8,125 nt of DNA from UBA4486 sp041984885. Lineage in GTDB: Bacteria > Pseudomonadota > Gammaproteobacteria > Eutrophobiales > Eutrophobiaceae. Below are positions 1-5,335 of the stretch, piece after piece. How positions within the stretch are numbered: position 1 is the stretch's first letter; each line of letters starts with the position of its first letter. The notes under the pieces were generated by a model. The model ran no database searches. It had not been told where the DNA came from and saw nothing but the letters and a program-made list of their open reading frames with translations. The position numbers and the translations under genes are program-made. Location of the stretch: positions 1 through 8,125 of the forward strand of contig JBHIXH010000071.1 of NCBI GenBank assembly GCA_041984885.1, given 5' to 3'.

Positions 1-187
1 GGATTGCGATAGGTACCTCGCGTGCCTTGCCCCTGCCATAACCGACACGCCCATTGCCGTCACCGACAACGACGAGTGCGGCAAAGCCGAAGACACGTCC
101 ACCTTTTACCACTTTGGCAACTCGGTTGACTGCTACGAGTTTCTCGAGCAGATCCGAGTTGCCTGAATATGATTCCGCTACTGCCAT
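1..187 (-). CDS. rpsE: 30S ribosomal protein S5, N-terminal part (cut by window edge)
   Basis: This is the start of S5, a 30S protein near the decoding region that helps translational accuracy. The first 62 residues are present and the gene runs off the left edge. The sequence shows the family's double-stranded RNA-binding S5 domain: EKLVAVNRVAKVVKGGRVFGF at about residues 15-35, then VVGDGNGRVGYGRGKAREVP at about 40-59. The K-G-G-R loop, where spectinomycin resistance changes occur in other bacteria, is intact. The ATG at 185-187 is preceded by AGGTG (193-197) with a 5-base spacer, which supports this start. The first dozen residues differ from E. coli S5, as is common at this end. It lies 11 bases after rplR, its normal neighbour, and rpmD would be expected next beyond the edge. 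Confidence 0.97.
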   Translation of the reverse strand, partial: MAVAESYSGNSDLLEKLVAVNRVAKVVKGGRVFGFAALVVVGDGNGRVGYGRGKAREVPIAI

Positions 188-198
188 AGTTTCACCTG

Positions 199-552
199 TT
201 AAAATTCAATCCCGTTTTCACGTGCAGAGTCTGCCAATGCCTTTACGCGCCCATGATATTTAAAACCGGAGCGGTCAAAGGCAACATTGCTGATACCCGC
301 AGCTTTGGCTCGCTCTGCCAGCACCTTGCCGACCACAGCGGCGGCTTCAACATTACCGGTCGTCTTTACCTTTGACCGGATTTCCTTGTCTACAGTCGAA
401 GCGCTAACAAGCACATTCGCCGAGTCCGGTGCGATTATCTGTGCATAGACGTGTCTCGGCGTGCGAAACACACACAGTCGGTTGACTTTCAACTGACGGA
501 TCTGCGCGCGGGTTTTTCTGGCACGTCGTAATCTTGATTGTTTCTTGTTCAT
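199..552 (-). CDS. rplR: 50S ribosomal protein L18
   Basis: L18 binds 5S rRNA together with L5 and helps place it in the central protuberance of the 50S subunit. The protein is 117 residues, the same length as in E. coli. It has a basic N-terminal tail (KKQSRLRRARKTR, about residues 3-15), the RTPRHVYAQIIAP segment at about 30-42, and the conserved C-terminal block FDRSGFKYHGRVKALADSAR at about 93-112, which is diagnostic of the family. The ATG at 550-552 is six bases after the rplF stop. There is no strong Shine-Dalgarno match; the purine run GAAGAAGAG in the last rplF codons lies somewhat far upstream, so translation is probably coupled to rplF. It is followed by rpsE after 11 bases. Confidence 0.98.
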   Translation of the reverse strand: MNKKQSRLRRARKTRAQIRQLKVNRLCVFRTPRHVYAQIIAPDSANVLVSASTVDKEIRSKVKTTGNVEAAAVVGKVLAERAKAAGISNVAFDRSGFKYHGRVKALADSARENGIEF

Positions 553-558
553 AGTTAA

Positions 559-1092
559 TTAGCTCTTCTTCGCTTCCTTACGGACAATACGCTCGTCGGC
601 ATAACGAACACCTTTACCTTTATAAGGTTCCGGTGGTCGATATTCGCGAATCTCGGCTGCAACCTGACCCACTTTTTGTTTGTCCATACCCTTCACAACG
701 ATTTCAGTCTGACTAGGCGTCTCAATCGTGATGCCTTCCGGAATGTCATAATTAACCGGGTGAGAAAATCCCAGCGTCAAATTCAGGACTTTCCCCTGCG
801 CCTGGGCACGATAACCGACGCCGGTGATCTCAAGCTTTCTTTCAAAGCCATCGGTAACACCCTTGACGATGTTGGCAACCAGGGCGCGCGTTGTTCCGGA
901 CAGCGCCTTGGCTGACTTCGAATTATTGTTTGCCTTGAACGTCAACGAACCATCTTCTTCAGCGATCGTCACGAGCGCGTGAGTACGATGACTCATCTCG
1001 CCCTTGCTGCCTTTAACAGTTATGCCATTGGCGGCGATCTTGACCTCAACGCCTGCTGGAATACTTACCGGATTGTTTGCAATTCTCGACAT
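559..1092 (-). CDS. rplF: 50S ribosomal protein L6
   Basis: L6 binds 23S rRNA near the sarcin-ricin loop and the factor-binding site of the 50S subunit. The protein is 177 residues, as expected. It shows the two tandem L6 domains: the first begins SRIANNPVSIPAGVEVKI and the second follows the ITGVGYRAQAQGKVLNLTLG block at about residues 89-108. The C-terminal signature EYRPPEPYKGKGVRYADE is at about 150-167, followed by a basic tail ending KKS. The ATG at 1090-1092 comes 11 bases after the rpsH stop. The upstream sequence TGATGGGTT gives only a weak Shine-Dalgarno match, which suggests coupling to rpsH. Its position between rpsH and rplR is the standard spc order. Confidence 0.98.
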   Translation of the reverse strand: MSRIANNPVSIPAGVEVKIAANGITVKGSKGEMSHRTHALVTIAEEDGSLTFKANNNSKSAKALSGTTRALVANIVKGVTDGFERKLEITGVGYRAQAQGKVLNLTLGFSHPVNYDIPEGITIETPSQTEIVVKGMDKQKVGQVAAEIREYRPPEPYKGKGVRYADERIVRKEAKKS

Positions 1093-1103
1093 TTGTTAAC
1101 CCA

Positions 1104-1499
1104 TCACGATACGTAGCAAAGGATCTCGCCACCGAGACCTTTTTCGCGCGCGGTTTTGTCCGTCATCACACCGTTTGATGTGGAGACGATTACCGTGCCA
1201 TATCCGCCCAGCACACGCGGCAAATCATCGCGTGAGCTGTATTTTCTCAAACTCGGTTTGCTTACCCTTCTTAATGAGTCGATAACCGGTTTGCCTTCGA
1301 AGTATTTCAACTCGATGGTCAGTGTTTTTTTGTTGTCTTCCTCTGATACGCCGAAGTCGGTAATGTAGCCTTCTTCTTTCATCGTATTGGCAATTGCGGC
1401 CTTGAGTTTTGACGCCGGCATACTGACCGAACGTTTATTACGTTCAAGGCCATTTCGCACACGGGTCAACATATCAGCGACAGGGTCTTGCATACTCAT
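1104..1499 (-). CDS. rpsH: 30S ribosomal protein S8
   Basis: S8 binds helix 21 of 16S rRNA early in assembly of the 30S platform. In E. coli it is also the translational repressor of the spc operon, acting on mRNA at the start of rplE. The protein is 131 residues against 130 in E. coli. The start MSMQDPVADMLTRVRNG and the C-terminal RNA-binding block GTVIVSTSNGVMTDKTARE (about residues 101-119), ending GLGGEILCYVS, are characteristic. The ATG at 1497-1499 has a strong Shine-Dalgarno sequence, AGGAGA, six bases upstream; it overlaps the rpsN stop codon. A second ATG two codons in (1491-1493) is possible but less well spaced. Confidence 0.98.
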   Translation of the reverse strand: MSMQDPVADMLTRVRNGLERNKRSVSMPASKLKAAIANTMKEEGYITDFGVSEEDNKKTLTIELKYFEGKPVIDSLRRVSKPSLRKYSSRDDLPRVLGGYGTVIVSTSNGVMTDKTAREKGLGGEILCYVS

Positions 1500-1505
1500 A
1501 ATCTA

Positions 1506-1511
1506 TCTCCT
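1506..1511 (-). promoter_or_regulatory. Shine-Dalgarno site of rpsH, overlapping the rpsN stop
   Basis: On the minus strand the sequence reads TAGGAGATAGATTATG: the rpsN stop TAG (1510-1512) supplies the first bases of AGGAGA, six bases before the rpsH ATG. A ribosome ending rpsN therefore stops on top of the next initiation site, which favours coupled translation. The match and spacing fix the first ATG as the likely start. Confidence 0.85.
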
Positions 1512-1815
1512 ACCAGCTCGCCTTAACCAGACCGGGAACATCACCACGCATGGCGGCTTCACGCAGCTTGTTACGTGCCAGACCAAACTTTCGATAATAA
1601 CCATGCGGGCGTCCGGTCAGCTTGCAGCGGTTACGCATACGTGAGGGACTGCCATCACGCGGCAACTTGTTCAGTTTGTCACGCGCTGCCAGGCGCTCCT
1701 CGTCACTGGCTTTTTGATCCTTGATGATCGCTTTCAGTGCTTCACGTTTTGCCGCGTATTTTTTCACCAGACGCATACGCTTCGTTTCACGGTTGACCAT
1801 TGAGCTTTTTGCCAT
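1510..1815 (-). CDS. rpsN: 30S ribosomal protein S14, zinc-independent type
   Basis: S14 sits in the 30S head next to S3 and S10 and is a late-assembling protein. The protein is 101 residues, the length of the long (C-minus) form. It contains a single cysteine (in RMRNRCKLTGRPHGYYRKFG, about residues 59-78), so the two CxxC zinc-ribbon pairs of the short 61-residue form are absent. The C-terminus REAAMRGDVPGLVKASW matches the family closely. The frame is open for another 90 codons upstream, but that part lies opposite codons of rplE and resembles nothing. The ATG at 1813-1815 gives the expected N-terminus MAKSSM and has AAGGT four bases upstream at 1820-1824. Confidence 0.98.
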   Translation of the reverse strand: MAKSSMVNRETKRMRLVKKYAAKREALKAIIKDQKASDEERLAARDKLNKLPRDGSPSRMRNRCKLTGRPHGYYRKFGLARNKLREAAMRGDVPGLVKASW

Positions 1816-1819
1816 TGCT

Positions 1820-1825
1820 ACCTTA
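1820..1825 (-). promoter_or_regulatory. Shine-Dalgarno site of rpsN, overlapping the rplE stop
   Basis: The minus strand reads GGGGATAAGGTAGCAATG. The rplE stop TAA (1823-1825) forms the start of the TAAGG ribosome-binding sequence of rpsN. This site decides the short S14 start over the longer open frame, and suggests coupling between rplE and rpsN. Confidence 0.75.
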
Positions 1826-2362
1826 TCCCCGTAATGGAAAGTTAAATGCGGCCAGTAATGCCCGACCTTCTTCGTCCGTATTTGCTGTTGTCGTAATCGT
1901 GATATCCATGCCACGAATCTTGTCAATCTTGTCGTAATCAATTTCAGGAAAAATAATCTGTTCCTTGATACCCAGACTGTAGTTACCACGACCATCAAAG
2001 GCTTTCGGGCTGAAACCGCGGAAATCCCGGATTCGGGGTATTGCGATCGCGACCAGGCGATCGAGAAATTCATACATGCGTTCACGGCGTAGCGTTACCT
2101 TGACGCCATTCGGATAACCTTCGCGTATCTTGAAGTTTGATACAGACTTACGCGCCATTGTGACCTGTGGTTTTTGCCCACTGATATTTTCCATATCGCC
2201 AACAGCATTTTGTATCACTTTCTTGTCCGCGACTGCCTCTCCGACACCCATATTCAGCGTGATCTTGCTGATCTTCGGTATCTGCATAACAGATTGATAA
2301 CCGAACTGCTCTTTCAGAGCCGGTATCACCTTGTCTTTGTAGTGTTCCTGTAATCTGCTCAT
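1823..2362 (-). CDS. rplE: 50S ribosomal protein L5
   Basis: L5 binds 5S rRNA in the central protuberance and touches the P-site tRNA and S13. The protein is 179 residues, exactly the E. coli length. Recognisable blocks are LQEHYKDKVIPALKEQFGY at about residues 4-22, KITLNMGVGEAV at about 34-45, the loop GQKPQVTMARKSVSNFKIREG at about 63-83, RDFRGFSPKAFDGRGNYSLG at about 113-132, and the end AFNFPLRG. The frame stays open upstream to 2605, but those codons overlap rplX and do not resemble L5, so the ATG at 2360-2362 is chosen. No good Shine-Dalgarno sequence precedes it. The 25-base gap to rplX is the widest within the spc genes; in E. coli this is where S8 binds the mRNA to repress the operon. 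Confidence 0.98.
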   Translation of the reverse strand: MSRLQEHYKDKVIPALKEQFGYQSVMQIPKISKITLNMGVGEAVADKKVIQNAVGDMENISGQKPQVTMARKSVSNFKIREGYPNGVKVTLRRERMYEFLDRLVAIAIPRIRDFRGFSPKAFDGRGNYSLGIKEQIIFPEIDYDKIDKIRGMDITITTTANTDEEGRALLAAFNFPLRG

Positions 2363-2387
2363 AATTTCTGTTTGTCTCTGCGCTGTA

Positions 2388-2708
2388 TTAAACGTCAACG
2401 ACTTCGTTATTTGATTTGAAATAACGCACTTTCTGGCCATCTTCAAGAAAACGAAATCCCACTCTGTCGGCCTTGTTCGTGACCGGATTCCAGATCGCAA
2501 CATTCGAAATATCGAGTGGCGCCTCTTTTTCGATGATACCGCCCGGCACACCCTGCATCGGGTTACCCTTCGTATGGCGCTTGACCATGTTGACGTTCTC
2601 GACAATGACCTTGTTGTCTTCCTTTATCAGGTTCAACACGACGCCACGCTTGCCCTTGTCTTTGCCGGTCAACACCGTGACCTCGTCGCCCTTGCGTATT
2701 CTTTGCAT
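2388..2708 (-). CDS. rplX: 50S ribosomal protein L24
   Basis: L24 binds the 5' domain of 23S rRNA and is one of the two proteins that initiate 50S assembly. The protein is 106 residues. A KOW motif is visible near the N-terminus (IRKGDEVTVLTGKDKGKRG, residues 4-22, with the invariant G of DKGKRG), followed by VENVNMVKRHTKG and the block GGIIEKEAPLDISNVAIWNP typical of L24. The ATG at 2706-2708 lies three bases after the rplN stop. A full GGAGGT sequence at 2719-2724, encoded by the last codons of rplN, serves as its ribosome-binding site with a ten-base spacer. Confidence 0.98.
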   Translation of the reverse strand: MQRIRKGDEVTVLTGKDKGKRGVVLNLIKEDNKVIVENVNMVKRHTKGNPMQGVPGGIIEKEAPLDISNVAIWNPVTNKADRVGFRFLEDGQKVRYFKSNNEVVDV

Positions 2709-2711
2709 GGT

Positions 2712-3080
2712 TTACAATACCTCCGGTGCCAGAGAAACAATTTTCATAAACTGTTCACCACGCAACTCTCTTGTTACCGGTCCGAAAATACGGGTACCTA
2801 TTGGTTGCAACTGGTTGTTGAGCAACACCGCCGCATTGCTATCAAAACGAATCAATGAACCATCCGGACGGCGCACACCACGACGGGTTCTCACAACCAC
2901 GGCGTTGTACAACTCGCCTTTTTTCACCTTGCCGCGTGGAATCGCCTCTTTCACAGTGACTTTAATAACGTCACCGACACGCGCATAACGACGCTTCGAA
3001 CCACCGAGCACCTTGACGCACATCAGACGACGCGCACCACTGTTGTCCGCGGCATCCAGCATTGATTGCATTTGTATCAT
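2712..3080 (-). CDS. rplN: 50S ribosomal protein L14
   Basis: L14 lies at the 30S-50S interface of the large subunit, contacts 16S rRNA (bridge B8) and is the binding place of the silencing factor RsfS. The protein is 122 residues, one fewer than E. coli; the difference is in the LLNNQLQPIG loop near residues 88-97. Clear family blocks are ADNSGARRLMCVKVLGGSKR at about 11-30, EAIPRGKVKKGELYNAVVVRT at about 45-65, RRPDGSLIRFDSNAAVLLNN, and the end GTRIFGPVTRELRGEQFMKI. The ATG at 3078-3080 has GGAG at 3088-3091, seven bases upstream. It is the first gene of the spc group but lies only 32 bases after rpsQ. Confidence 0.98.
   Translation of the reverse strand: MIQMQSMLDAADNSGARRLMCVKVLGGSKRRYARVGDVIKVTVKEAIPRGKVKKGELYNAVVVRTRRGVRRPDGSLIRFDSNAAVLLNNQLQPIGTRIFGPVTRELRGEQFMKIVSLAPEVL
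2719..2724 (-). promoter_or_regulatory. Shine-Dalgarno site of rplX inside the rplN 3' end
   Basis: The sequence GGAGGT is the strongest Shine-Dalgarno match in the window. It is part of the rplN codons for Pro-Glu-Val just before the stop. The spacer to the rplX ATG is ten bases and includes the rplN stop codon, so the two genes are probably translated in a coupled way. Confidence 0.85.
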
Positions 3081-3087
3081 GTGCGTA

Positions 3088-3091
3088 CTCC
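3088..3091 (-). promoter_or_regulatory. Shine-Dalgarno site of rplN in the rpsQ-rplN gap
   Basis: The 32-base gap between rpsQ and rplN, the widest in the window, contains GGAG seven bases before the rplN ATG. It marks the formal S10/spc boundary. I see no convincing -10/-35 pair in the gap itself, which is too short to hold a promoter as well as this site. Confidence 0.7.
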
Positions 3092-3112
3092 GTAACTAAT
3101 CTGTTCTGTTAA

Positions 3113-3379
3113 TTAAACTTCTTGTGCACGCGTCACGACTTTTTGTAATCGCCATGACTTGCTCTTTGACAACGGTCTTGATGATTCGATGATGACGGTA
3201 TCGCCTTCATTGCACTCGTTGTTCTCATCGTGCGCCAGCAACTTCGTTGACTTGCTGTGATATTTTTCATAAAGCGGATGCCTGACTGTACGCTTTATCT
3301 GTACCGAGATGGTTTTTTCCATCTTGTTACTGATAACCACACCGGTCAGTGTCTTCGCTGTTGTTTCTGTTTCACTCAT
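3113..3379 (-). CDS. rpsQ: 30S ribosomal protein S17
   Basis: S17 is a primary binder of the 16S 5' domain with an OB-fold. The protein is 88 residues, slightly longer than E. coli S17 (84) because of the N-terminus (SETETTAKTLTG). The core KTLTGVVISNKMEKTISVQIKR, the segment RHPLYEKYHSKSTKLLAHDENNECNEGD and the motif ESSRPLSKSKSWRLQKVV identify it clearly. The ATG at 3377-3379 overlaps the rpmC stop by one base (TGATG). A TTG codon immediately upstream could also start the frame, but GGGTGA at 3386-3391 is six bases from the ATG and too close to the TTG. rplN follows after 32 bases. Confidence 0.97.
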   Translation of the reverse strand: MSETETTAKTLTGVVISNKMEKTISVQIKRTVRHPLYEKYHSKSTKLLAHDENNECNEGDTVIIESSRPLSKSKSWRLQKVVTRAQEV

Positions 3380-3576
3380 CAAGCATCACCCGATGTTTTT
3401 TCGGTTAATACGGTCTTTATACGTGCAATCTCACGACGCACGCGTTTAATATCGCTGGGTCGGGACAATTGACCCGAACCTTTTTGCATACGCAGGTTAA
3501 ACTGCTCTCGACGCAGCTCCTGGATCTCCTTGTTCAGATCGTCGACTGACTTATCTCGTAATTCTGCTGCTTTCAT
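3379..3576 (-). CDS. rpmC: 50S ribosomal protein L29
   Basis: L29 is a small helical protein near the peptide exit tunnel next to L23, close to the docking site of trigger factor and the signal recognition particle. The protein is 65 residues (63 in E. coli). It has the expected two-helix pattern: MKAAELRDKSVDDLNKEIQELRREQFNLRMQ, then a loop with GSGQLSRPSDIKRVRREIARIKTVL. The ATG at 3574-3576 shares one base with the rplP stop (TAATG). The sequence AGGAA about ten bases upstream, within the last rplP codons, is a moderate ribosome-binding site. The stop in turn overlaps the rpsQ start by one base, so rplP, rpmC and rpsQ are tightly coupled. Confidence 0.97.
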   Translation of the reverse strand: MKAAELRDKSVDDLNKEIQELRREQFNLRMQKGSGQLSRPSDIKRVRREIARIKTVLTEKTSGDA

Positions 3577-3989
3577 TACATTACGTTCCTTTGTACGAAC
3601 GTGGTCTTGACCGGCAACTTGGCTGCCGCCAGTGTGAACGCTTCACGCGCGAGATCTTCCGGTATACCCTCGATTTCATACAACATACGACCGGGCTGGA
3701 TCTGGGCTACCCAGTATTCAACACTGCCCTTACCTTTACCCTGACGAACTTCCAGTGGTTTTTTCGTAATCGGCTTGTCCGGAAATATTCGAATCCACAC
3801 CTTGGCACCACGTTTTACGTGACGCGTAACCGCACGTCGTGCCGCTTCGATCTGACGTGAAGTAATTCGTCCACGACCGACTGCCTTCAGTCCAAACTCG
3901 CCGAAACTGACTTTATTTGCCACCGTCGCCTCGCCGCGATTGCGACCCTTGAACTGTTTTCTGAATTTTGTACGTTTTGGTTGTAACAC
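3576..3989 (-). CDS. rplP: 50S ribosomal protein L16
   Basis: L16 binds 23S rRNA and 5S rRNA near the A-site and is needed for late 50S assembly and peptidyl transfer. The protein is 137 residues (136 in E. coli). It starts MLQPKRTKFRKQFKGRNRG and contains FGLKAVGRGRITSRQIEAARRA at about residues 32-53 and FPDKPITKKPLEVRQGKGKG at about 69-88. Arg82 in the last block corresponds to E. coli Arg81, the residue hydroxylated by the oxygenase RoxA/YcfD in some gammaproteobacteria. The start codon is GTG (3987-3989); no ATG lies close by in frame, the N-terminus matches the family exactly, and AGGAG is six bases upstream. The stop overlaps the rpmC start by one base. Confidence 0.98.
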   Translation of the reverse strand: MLQPKRTKFRKQFKGRNRGEATVANKVSFGEFGLKAVGRGRITSRQIEAARRAVTRHVKRGAKVWIRIFPDKPITKKPLEVRQGKGKGSVEYWVAQIQPGRMLYEIEGIPEDLAREAFTLAAAKLPVKTTFVQRNVM

Positions 3990-3995
3990 TGCTAA

Positions 3996-4000
3996 CTCCT
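3996..4000 (-). promoter_or_regulatory. Shine-Dalgarno site of rplP, overlapping the rpsC stop
   Basis: The minus strand reads TAGGAGTTAGCAGTG. The rpsC stop TAG (3999-4001) is the beginning of the AGGAG site, six bases before the GTG start of rplP. The strong site supports GTG as the true start, and the arrangement repeats that at the rpsN-rpsH junction. Confidence 0.85.
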
Positions 4001-4685
4001 ACGCTTCAGTCGCTGCGGTTTCTGCACTGTCGGCTTCTTCACTGCTGACTTCCTGTTTGCCATAGACTTCACCTTTGAAGATCCAGACCTTTACGCCGAT
4101 GATGCCGTATGTGGTCAGAGACTCGGCTACACCATAATCAATATCCGCACGCAGGGTGTGCAATGGCACACGACCTTCGCGGTACCATTCAGAACGTGCG
4201 ATTTCCGCACCATTCAATCGACCGGCAACATTAATTCGAATCCCCAGGGCACCGAGACGCATTGTATTCGTAACTGCACGTTTCATCGCTCGACGAAACA
4301 TAATGCGACGTTCGATCTGCTGCGCCACACTTTCTGCCACCAGGTAGGCATCCAGTTCCGGCTTGCGAATCTCTTCGACCGATATGTGTGCTGGCACGCC
4401 CATCATCTTTGAAACTTCCAGGCGCAGACGCTCGATATCCTCGCCCTTCTTGCCGATGACGATGCCGGGACGGGCGGTATGAATGATTACACGCGCGTTG
4501 TTTGCCGGACGCTCGATCTGAATACGACTGACCGATGCATTGGTTAATTTCTTTTTCAGGTAGTCACGCACTTCAAGGTCAACATGCAGAAAATCTGCAT
4601 AATCCCTGGTGCTGGCATACCATTTCGACGTCCAGTCCTTGATGATGCCAAGACGTATCCCGGTTGGATGAACTTTCTGACCCAT
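3999..4685 (-). CDS. rpsC: 30S ribosomal protein S3
   Basis: S3 forms part of the mRNA entry channel in the 30S head, with S4 and S5, and contributes to mRNA unwinding. The protein is 228 residues (233 in E. coli). The N-terminus is MGQKVHPTGIRLGIIKDW. A type II KH domain contains the GKKG loop at residues 78-81. Arg131, Arg132 and Lys135 match the E. coli helicase residues in both identity and number. The C-terminal domain has RINVAGRLNGAEIARSEWYREGRVPLHT at about 150-177. The last 18 residues (211-228) carry six acidic and no basic residues, whereas the E. coli tail is rich in lysine. The ATG at 4683-4685 is two bases after the rplV stop, with AGGAA at 4691-4695. Confidence 0.98.
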   Translation of the reverse strand: MGQKVHPTGIRLGIIKDWTSKWYASTRDYADFLHVDLEVRDYLKKKLTNASVSRIQIERPANNARVIIHTARPGIVIGKKGEDIERLRLEVSKMMGVPAHISVEEIRKPELDAYLVAESVAQQIERRIMFRRAMKRAVTNTMRLGALGIRINVAGRLNGAEIARSEWYREGRVPLHTLRADIDYGVAESLTTYGIIGVKVWIFKGEVYGKQEVSSEEADSAETAATEA

Positions 4686-4687
4686 AA

Positions 4688-5032
4688 TTATTCCTGTTCC
4701 TCTGATTCTGCAACCGTCACCTTGATGTGACTCGTGCGTTTCAGGATGCGATCAGCGCGACCTCGTGCGCGTGGACGCAAACGTTTCATCGTTGGTCCCT
4801 GATCGACACAAATGGTTTGTACTTTCAATTCGTCAATATCTGCACCGTCGTTATGCTCTGCATTTGCAATTGCAGACATCAGTATCTTTTTAATGATCGC
4901 TGCCGACTTTTTATTACTGAATGTCAGTATGTCGATGGCCTTTTCTACCGGCAGGCCACGGATCTGATCTGCGACCAGGCGCGCCTTTTGCGGTGATATC
5001 ATCGTATGTCTTAATGTTGCTGAAGTTGCCAT
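4688..5032 (-). CDS. rplV: 50S ribosomal protein L22
   Basis: L22 binds all domains of 23S rRNA, and its long beta hairpin lines the peptide exit tunnel. The protein is 114 residues (110 in E. coli). Clear blocks are SPQKARLVADQIRG at about 13-26, KKILMSAIANAEHNDGADID at about 48-67, and the hairpin TMKRLRPRARGRADRILKRTSH at about 81-102. The Met-Lys-Arg triplet at 82-84, whose deletion gives macrolide resistance in E. coli, is intact. The protein ends in a short acidic extension (residues 109-114, ESEEQE) whose codons also form the purine-rich ribosome-binding site of rpsC. The ATG at 5030-5032 has GGGTGA seven bases upstream (5040-5045). The gap to rpsS is 17 bases. Confidence 0.98.
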   Translation of the reverse strand: MATSATLRHTMISPQKARLVADQIRGLPVEKAIDILTFSNKKSAAIIKKILMSAIANAEHNDGADIDELKVQTICVDQGPTMKRLRPRARGRADRILKRTSHIKVTVAESEEQE

Positions 5033-5049
5033 ATCTCTGTCACCCGGCC

Positions 5050-5319
5050 CTAGCTTTTCTTGTCTGCCATGTGACCACGGAATGTGCGGGTCAAGGCAAA
5101 CTCACCAAGTTTGTGTCCAACCATATTTTCGGTTATGTAAATCGGCATATGTTCACGTCCGTTATGGATAGCGACTGTTAATCCAACCATGTCCGGAATC
5201 ACGATCGAACGCCGCGACCAGGTCTTGATTGGACGCTTGTGGTTTGCCTCTCTGGCAGTTTCCACCTTTTTCATCAGGTGATGATCGATGAAAGGACCTT
5301 TTTTAATTGAACGTGGCAC
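5050..5319 (-). CDS. rpsS: 30S ribosomal protein S19
   Basis: S19 forms a complex with S13 in the 30S head and takes part in bridges to the 50S subunit near the A-site. The protein is 89 residues, slightly shorter than E. coli (92) because the lysine-rich end stops at ADKKS. The start PRSIKKGPFIDHHLMKKVE, the block RPIKTWSRRSIVIPDMVGLTVAIHNGREH (about residues 29-57) and GHKLGEFALTRTFRGH are diagnostic. The start codon is GTG (5317-5319): it gives exactly the family's N-terminus, and GAGGT lies seven bases upstream at 5327-5331. The gap after rplB is 16 bases. Confidence 0.98.
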   Translation of the reverse strand: MPRSIKKGPFIDHHLMKKVETAREANHKRPIKTWSRRSIVIPDMVGLTVAIHNGREHMPIYITENMVGHKLGEFALTRTFRGHMADKKS

Positions 5320-5326
5320 GAATCAA

Positions 5327-5331
5327 ACCTC
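5327..5331 (-). promoter_or_regulatory. Shine-Dalgarno site of rpsS (GTG start)
   Basis: GAGGT lies seven bases before the GTG of rpsS, within the 16-base gap after rplB. The good match and spacing support initiation at this GTG; there is no nearby in-frame ATG that would keep the conserved N-terminus. Confidence 0.8.
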
Positions 5332-5335
5332 TTGT

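Noticed and set aside
1816..2085. Longer upstream start for rpsN
   Set aside because: The extension overlaps rplE in another frame. S14 of 101 residues from the ATG at 1813-1815 matches the family end to end.
2363..2605. Longer upstream start for rplE
   Set aside because: The extra codons overlap rplX in another frame and do not resemble L5. The ATG at 2360-2362 gives exactly the family length of 179 residues.
2473..2988. Plus-strand open frame of 171 codons opposite rplX and rplN
   Set aside because: It lies wholly antisense to two clearly conserved genes, and its translation resembles no family I know. It is a shadow frame.
3380..3382. TTG start for rpsQ one codon before the ATG
   Set aside because: The GGGTGA site is only three bases from the TTG but six from the ATG, and ATG is the stronger start codon.
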